In this document: positions 59,978 to 64,000 of the stretch, piece after piece | Layout: the number at the start of each line of letters is the position of its first letter | Numbering within the stretch: the first letter of the stretch is position 1 | Assembly (NCBI GenBank): GCA_017643925.1 | Contig: JAEPML010000019.1 | Coordinates: 26,317 to 90,316, forward strand | Length of the DNA stretch: 64,000 bases | Reading direction: 5' to 3' | DNA from: Roseibium sp. | Lineage (GTDB): Bacteria; Pseudomonadota; Alphaproteobacteria; Rhizobiales; Stappiaceae | Program-made: the position numbers and the translations under genes | Notes under the pieces: model-generated | Told to the model about the DNA's origin: nothing | The model's input: only the letters and a program-made list of their open reading frames with translations | The model's database searches: none

Positions 59978-60511
59978 TCACACAGCTGGCTCCGCCTTTT
60001 CGGCACCGTTCTTGACCAGCGTGCCGTCAAACAACTCGTCGATGAACAGCGACAGCAACTGCGGGCGTCCCGTCACACCTGCCTTGCGATAGATCGCATT
60101 GCACTGTGCCTTGACAGTGCCTTCCGCGGTCTTCCTGACATCGGCGATTTCAGAGATCGAAAATCCCTTGAGAGCAAGGAGGGCGACGTCGCTTTCAGAA
60201 GGCGTCAGCCCCCAGGCTTCGAAATGTTCTTCCAGCAGATTTGCAAAGGCGCCAGACGCCGCCTTGATCTGCTGTTCCATGCGCCGCTGTTGCGTAAGCG
60301 ATCGACGGATCTGCAGGCCCGAAGCAACGAGGCCGAGCACAAGAACCGTTACGACAAGGTTCTCCAGAAAATCGATTCCGACCAGGCCGCCATGTTGCTC
60401 GCCCACGGCGCGATCTACCACTTCCTCAAACACCAGAAAGAAAACACAGACGGCCTGAAGTCCGAACAGAGCCCACGGCCATGTAATTTTCCAACCGGAT
60501 GCAGGAGACAT
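59978..60511 (-). CDS. Membrane-anchored LuxR-type helix-turn-helix regulator
   Basis: A 177-residue protein. Two N-terminal membrane helices (about 8-27, WPWALFGLQAVCVFFLVFE, and about 48-66, NLVVTVLVLGLVASGLQI) precede a coiled linker (RRSLTQQRRMEQQIKAASGAFANLLEEHFEAW). The C-terminal HTH is GLTPSESDVALLALKGFSISEIADVRKTAEGTVKAQCNAIYRKAGVTGRPQLLSLFIDEL, a LuxR/FixJ-type domain. The DNA-binding domain would face the cytoplasm. GAGG lies seven bases before ATG 60511. PepSY genes lie on both sides in the same direction. Confidence 0.88.
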   Translation of the reverse strand: MSPASGWKITWPWALFGLQAVCVFFLVFEEVVDRAVGEQHGGLVGIDFLENLVVTVLVLGLVASGLQIRRSLTQQRRMEQQIKAASGAFANLLEEHFEAWGLTPSESDVALLALKGFSISEIADVRKTAEGTVKAQCNAIYRKAGVTGRPQLLSLFIDELFDGTLVKNGAEKAEPAV

Positions 60512-60704
60512 GTTTTTCCTCAGAACAGTGTCAGCTAAAGCGGTCGCTGGAAGACGGCCACCACCGCTTTTGCTTAGGTGCCGGGATAAGGCCTGTCAAC
60601 GAGCGTCGTCTTCGTGTCAACGCTCCAATCGAATTTCAAAGAGCCCCGGCCGCTGGTGGGGCAGACCCTGAGCGGGGCACGGCCGGGGCAGGCGCAGACA
60701 GATA

Positions 60705-61016
60705 TCAGTCGTCTTTGTCGTCGTCGTCGTCTTCGTCACCATCTTCCAGTTCCAATTCCAGAACCAGACCGGACTCAGCGTCGATCACGACTTCCATCTC
60801 CTGGCCATCCTTTGTGACTTCGGCTTCCAACTCGCTGTCTTCGGCTTCAAATTCCTCGACGGTGTAGCCCTGGTCCGTCAGCGCCGCGCGGATTTCGTCT
60901 TCCGTTGTGCCGAGCTTGTCGCCAACAGTCGCGGCGGCAGCCGCGGCGCCCATGGCAACAACAAGGCCCGTGGCAGACATAAGGGCAATGGCAGAAGTTT
61001 TGATCGGGGTCTTCAT
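60705..61016 (-). CDS. PepSY-domain secreted protein with acidic tail (second copy)
   Basis: A 103-residue exported protein. After its signal peptide (SAIALMSATGLVVAMGAAAAAA) it carries a single PepSY domain (KLGTTEDEIRAALTDQGYTVEEFEAEDSELEAEVTKDGQEMEVVIDAESGLVLELE) and a poly-Asp C terminus (DGDEDDDDDKDD). It is a paralogue of the 59.6-kb copy, which lacks the acidic tail. Start 61016 has GGAAAG upstream. The acidic tail could bind cations. Confidence 0.86.
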   Translation of the reverse strand: MKTPIKTSAIALMSATGLVVAMGAAAAAATVGDKLGTTEDEIRAALTDQGYTVEEFEAEDSELEAEVTKDGQEMEVVIDAESGLVLELELEDGDEDDDDDKDD

Positions 61017-61222
61017 TTCGCTACTTTCCTTTTCAAAATGCAGACCGGCGTCACCAGTCGGCCAGCGAACAACCCGCCGGCTTGACACGATCTGGTGCTG
61101 AAAAGGTCCGGAAAGCCATTGCCCGAAGGCTTATAAACCCCACCTTCAACCAAGGTTTATGCGAGTGAAACAAGGGTTTAGGGCTGGTTTATGAATCACC
61201 ACCCGAAGTGCATTGGCTGGTT
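61017..61222. other. Gap between PepSY and DadA-type genes
   Basis: About 205 bp without a gene or clear terminator. It contains the promoter of the PepSY-LuxR group on the minus strand. Confidence 0.4.
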
Positions 61223-62491
61223 TCAGCCAACAAATCGTTCTGGTGAAAGTCCTGAAATGTCGAGCACCGGCGCCTTGCCGACGATCAACTCGGCAAGCAA
61301 CCGCCCAGTGATCGGACCAAGCGTGAAGCCGTCATGAGCATGACCGAAATTGAACCAGAGGCCCCTGGTTTTTGGCGATGCGCCGACGACTGGAAGCGAG
61401 TCTGGCAGACACGGCCTGCATCCAAGCCAGGGTTCATCAAGGAGTTTGCGTCCCAGGGGAAACAGTTCATCGGCCCGTTTCTTGACGCGTTTCAGGATGA
61501 GTGGATTGGGAACGGCATCCCGCTCGGCAAGTTCGACCCCGGTTGTCAAACGAATGCCATTGTCCGTTGGCGTGAGTGCAAAACCATTGTCCACATCCAC
61601 GACCGGACGAGACAAGGACGCCCCCGAAAGGGGCCGGTAATGCATGTGGTAGCCGCGTTTCACGGCCAGCGGGTAGCTCTCACCGAGCCTTTTCAGAATA
61701 TCGAGCGACCAGGCTCCCAGGGCCACGACAACGTGCCTTGCAAACACGGGTCCCTTCTCGCCGTCCACGACCCAGCCGCCTCTCTCCTGCCGCAGCTTCA
61801 GGGCGTCTCCCCTGTGAAAGTCACCGCCTTCGCGCACGTAGCCGCGCCAAAAGGCGTCGACCACGCCCCCCGGGTTGGACACCGAATAGCTCTCCTTCCA
61901 GTGGATAGCCTTCATGTTTGAAATCTTGAGACCCGGCTCCAGTGCCGTTGCACCGCTTGCCCCCAACTCGTCATAGGCAACGCCGAAAACACGGGCATAG
62001 AGGCGCTCGGCTTCGCTTTTCCTGAAAGAGGTCTCTCCACGGAACAGATGGAGCCAGCCACCGCCACGGTAGAACCGGTCTGCATTGGTGGACCTGGCCA
62101 GCTCCAGATGCTCTTCCACGGCCAGCGCCCTGAGGGGAGCAACAATGCGCGAGTAGCGTTCGATCGCCCTGTCAGAGCCAGCCTCACGAAACCTCTTCAG
62201 CCACGGGGCAAGCTTCAACAGCGTTGCCGGTCTGTAGGAGACAGCTGTTGACTGGTTCAACAGAATCTCGAGCACCTCAAGCGGGTTCCGCGGCATGGAA
62301 TGCGGCACAAACCCGTTCCGCTGAACAATCCCGGCGTTGCCGTAGGAAGCCTCCTCACCCGGATGCTGCCGGTCGATCAATGCTACATCCAGCCCCAGGC
62401 GCCGCAGGTGAAGCGCCGTCGACACACCGACGATTCCGGCACCAAGTACCATCACATCATTGGACAGAAGCTGTTTTTCCCGATTTGACAT
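61223..62491 (-). CDS. FAD-dependent amino acid dehydrogenase (DadA-like)
   Basis: A 422-residue flavoprotein. The N-terminal Rossmann motif is VMVLGAGIVGVSTALHLRRLG with GLDVALIDRQHPGEEASYGNAGIV. The FAD-binding C-terminal signature is WFNFGHAHDGFTLGPITGRLLAELI. This is the DadA/glycine-oxidase class, oxidising D-amino acids or secondary amines. Start MSNREKQ at 62491. It is divergent from the BASS-like transporter gene, which may import or export its substrate. Confidence 0.9.
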   Translation of the reverse strand: MSNREKQLLSNDVMVLGAGIVGVSTALHLRRLGLDVALIDRQHPGEEASYGNAGIVQRNGFVPHSMPRNPLEVLEILLNQSTAVSYRPATLLKLAPWLKRFREAGSDRAIERYSRIVAPLRALAVEEHLELARSTNADRFYRGGGWLHLFRGETSFRKSEAERLYARVFGVAYDELGASGATALEPGLKISNMKAIHWKESYSVSNPGGVVDAFWRGYVREGGDFHRGDALKLRQERGGWVVDGEKGPVFARHVVVALGAWSLDILKRLGESYPLAVKRGYHMHYRPLSGASLSRPVVDVDNGFALTPTDNGIRLTTGVELAERDAVPNPLILKRVKKRADELFPLGRKLLDEPWLGCRPCLPDSLPVVGASPKTRGLWFNFGHAHDGFTLGPITGRLLAELIVGKAPVLDISGLSPERFVG

Positions 62492-62614
62492 GTCTGTTCC
62501 GGAAAGGTCCTGGAGTAGAAAGAGGCTTGAGGGAGAGCCCTAGTATCTGGATCCGGGATCCTATATGAGGCGAATGTGCAATCCTCATTGCACGATTTCA
62601 GGAGACAACTTTAG

Positions 62615-63589
62615 ATGATTCGAGGGATCGGGGGAGGACTGGCTTGGATCGGGCGCCATGGCACCGCGGCCCTCGCCATTTGCATTTTCATCGGCATGGC
62701 GCTTCCTGCGCTGTCTTCGACCCTGCGCCCCTATCTGCCCCTCTCCGTCTTCAGCCTGCTGACCCTTGCCTTTCTGCGTGTTGATCACCAGGCCATCCGG
62801 ATGCGTCTCAGGCGCCCGGCTCTCCTCCTGCTCGCGCTCGTATGGATGATGCTGGGAGCACCGCTCCTCACCTATCTCGCGATCGAATGGACCGGGCTGG
62901 CGGATTTCGGCCCGGATGTCGTGTTGGCTCTCTATATTGCAACGGCCGCTCCCCCGGTGATGGCAGCACCCGCTTTCATGTTCCTGCTTGGACTGGACGG
63001 AACACTGAGCCTGGCCTTGTCCGTCGCGGCGATGATCATCACCCCGCTCACGGCCCCCTTCATCGGCGAACTGATGCTTGGCAGCTACCTGCCGCTCAGC
63101 GTCGGTGGACTGGCGGTGCAATTGTCCATGCTGCTGGTTGGCGCGTTCCTGTTCTCGATCATTCTCAGGAAGATTGCCGGCGAGGAAAGGCTTGCGCGCA
63201 GTGCACACCATATCAGCGGATTGAACGTGCTCCTGCTGCTCGTGTTCGCCATTGCGGCCATGGACGGGGTCGCTGCCAGTTTCGCGGCAAAACCCCTTTA
63301 CACGCTGGCATTGACCGGCCTGACCTTCTGCCTTGCCTTCGCGCAGATCGGATTGACGCTGCTCATCTTCGTGCCTGCAACGCGCGAGGATGCCTATGCG
63401 ATCGCGCACACATGCGGAACCCGGAACATGGGTTTGATGGTAGCAGCCTTTGGCGGAACTTTGCCGGAATTCACGTGGCTCTGGTTCGCCGTCGGTCAGT
63501 TTCCGATCTACATGTTGCCGATGTTCCTGAAACCCTTCGTACGCGTATTCTGCCGTCTAAACGCAAAAACTGTGACGCAGCAGACCTGA
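62615..63589 (+). CDS. BASS-like sodium/bile acid symporter-type membrane protein
   Basis: A 324-residue membrane protein with about nine or ten helices (AALAICIFIGMALPALSSTLRPYLPLSVFSLLTLAFL, VVLALYIATAAPPVMAAPAFMFLLGLDG, LSLALSVAAMIITPLTAP). The C-terminal half has AYAIAHTCGTRNMGLMVAAF, a region reminiscent of the bile acid:sodium symporter crossover motif. Exact family is uncertain, but the BASS fold is the best match. GGAG lies ten bases before ATG 62615. It is divergent from the DadA-like gene (123 bp gap). Confidence 0.72.
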   Translation: MIRGIGGGLAWIGRHGTAALAICIFIGMALPALSSTLRPYLPLSVFSLLTLAFLRVDHQAIRMRLRRPALLLLALVWMMLGAPLLTYLAIEWTGLADFGPDVVLALYIATAAPPVMAAPAFMFLLGLDGTLSLALSVAAMIITPLTAPFIGELMLGSYLPLSVGGLAVQLSMLLVGAFLFSIILRKIAGEERLARSAHHISGLNVLLLLVFAIAAMDGVAASFAAKPLYTLALTGLTFCLAFAQIGLTLLIFVPATREDAYAIAHTCGTRNMGLMVAAFGGTLPEFTWLWFAVGQFPIYMLPMFLKPFVRVFCRLNAKTVTQQT

Positions 63590-63656
63590 AGCCATTTGCA
63601 GGCGTGCTTATCTCCGGGCAATCTGATTTCTGAAATTAGCGGAGAGCAAGACGCCG

Positions 63657-64000
63657 ATGTTCCTAGCAAAGCCCATTTCAATAGTATCGCTCCTGAGACT
63701 CGCCACGGCTGCGGCTGCCGGATTGTTTGTTCTGGTGTCGGCTGCCTTGGCCGGTGACACCGCCAGAATACAGGTCCTCGGTTTTTCCAAGGACGGCAAC
63801 CGTTTTGCCTTCGAGCAATATGGAGTTCAGGACGGTTCCGGTTTCCCATATTCGGAAATTTTCATTCTGGATGTCGCGAAGGATCGCTGGGTCAAGCCCT
63901 CCCCCTTTCGCAGACGCGACGAGGTGGATGACAGCCAGGGCTATGACGAAGATGCCCTGCTTGCGGCAGCACGCGCGGAAAACCGGGCGGTTGCACAGCC
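63657..64000 (+). CDS. DUF2259 domain secreted protein (3' partial)
   Basis: The first 114 codons are present and the frame runs off the end of the window. The signal peptide is LATAAAAGLFVLVSAALAGD. The domain opens ARIQVLGFSKDGNRFAFEQYGVQDGSG and FPYSEIFILDVAKDRWVKP, the N-terminal pattern of DUF2259, a predicted secreted protein of alphaproteobacteria. Function is unknown. A GGAG lies 14 bases before ATG 63657, a wide spacing. The gene is colinear with the BASS-like transporter 67 bp upstream. Confidence 0.83.
   Translation, partial: MFLAKPISIVSLLRLATAAAAGLFVLVSAALAGDTARIQVLGFSKDGNRFAFEQYGVQDGSGFPYSEIFILDVAKDRWVKPSPFRRRDEVDDSQGYDEDALLAAARAENRAVAQ

Noticed and set aside
1..64000. tRNA, rRNA, insertion sequences, prophage or transfer boundary
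   Set aside because: No cloverleaf, rRNA signature, transposase or integrase sequence was seen anywhere; gene content looks chromosomal throughout.

Overview
The window reads as chromosomal DNA of a GC-rich alphaproteobacterium, most likely a marine Stappiaceae-type bacterium (Roseibium/Labrenzia-like). That placement is an inference from family content: a TIGR03808-type beta-helix protein, DUF2336, DUF2259, a CsgH-type curli protein, homospermidine synthase beside a type III ornithine decarboxylase, and an ArsR-methyltransferase regulator next to metF and metH. No rRNA, tRNA, insertion sequence, prophage or CRISPR array is visible. Most of the window is core or metabolic sequence with many small, locally regulated transcription units.

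Region by region. 1-6.4 kb: end of a secreted beta-helix protein, a DDAH-type hydrolase and a GNAT acetyltransferase starting head to head, an aminotransferase/asparaginase pair, and two orphan periplasmic binding proteins. 6.7-12.3 kb: a SulP anion transporter and two tandem paralogous membrane adenylate cyclases of identical length. 12.3-14.4 kb: a broken MAPEG gene and a compact curli-like amyloid cluster (two curlin-repeat proteins around a CsgH-like protein). 14.5-18 kb: a chemoreceptor, a Tat-exported DM13 protein and a small membrane protein. 18.2-22.4 kb: the polyamine pair. An ornithine decarboxylase with a long structured leader precedes a homospermidine synthase that carries an unusual ~290-residue histone H1-like Lys/Ala/Pro tail. 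22.4-25.8 kb: a LysR regulator divergent from a monooxygenase, MDR oxidoreductase, thioredoxin and VOC group. 25.8-31.5 kb: a double alpha/beta-hydrolase membrane protein, an eight-EF-hand secreted protein, and an OmpR-type two-component system.

31.5-39.1 kb: an IPNS-like oxygenase, an unknown protein, LysR with cytochrome c-prime and a luciferase-domain protein, then ArsR divergent from a NIPSNAP-ABM-DMT exporter-cupin operon, and a LysE exporter. 39.2-45.5 kb: a candidate 47-residue gene with a paired operator, and the methionine unit (ArsR-methyltransferase, metF, metH) behind a perfect 22-bp palindrome. 45.6-54.9 kb: an FMN reductase, LysR divergent from an Asp-nucleophile hydrolase, two glycosyltransferases (one GT17), a secreted protein whose ribosome site abuts a hairpin, a large MscS channel, and a DUF2336 protein. 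55.3-59.5 kb: a fused indolepyruvate ferredoxin oxidoreductase divergent from an Lrp/AsnC regulator. 59.6-64 kb: a PepSY / membrane-anchored LuxR / PepSY module, a DadA-type oxidoreductase, a BASS-like transporter and the start of a DUF2259 protein.

The least ordinary features are the H1-tailed homospermidine synthase, the PepSY-LuxR-PepSY module, the curli cluster without secretion genes, the doubly damaged MAPEG gene, and several precise inverted repeats that look like operators or translational switches.
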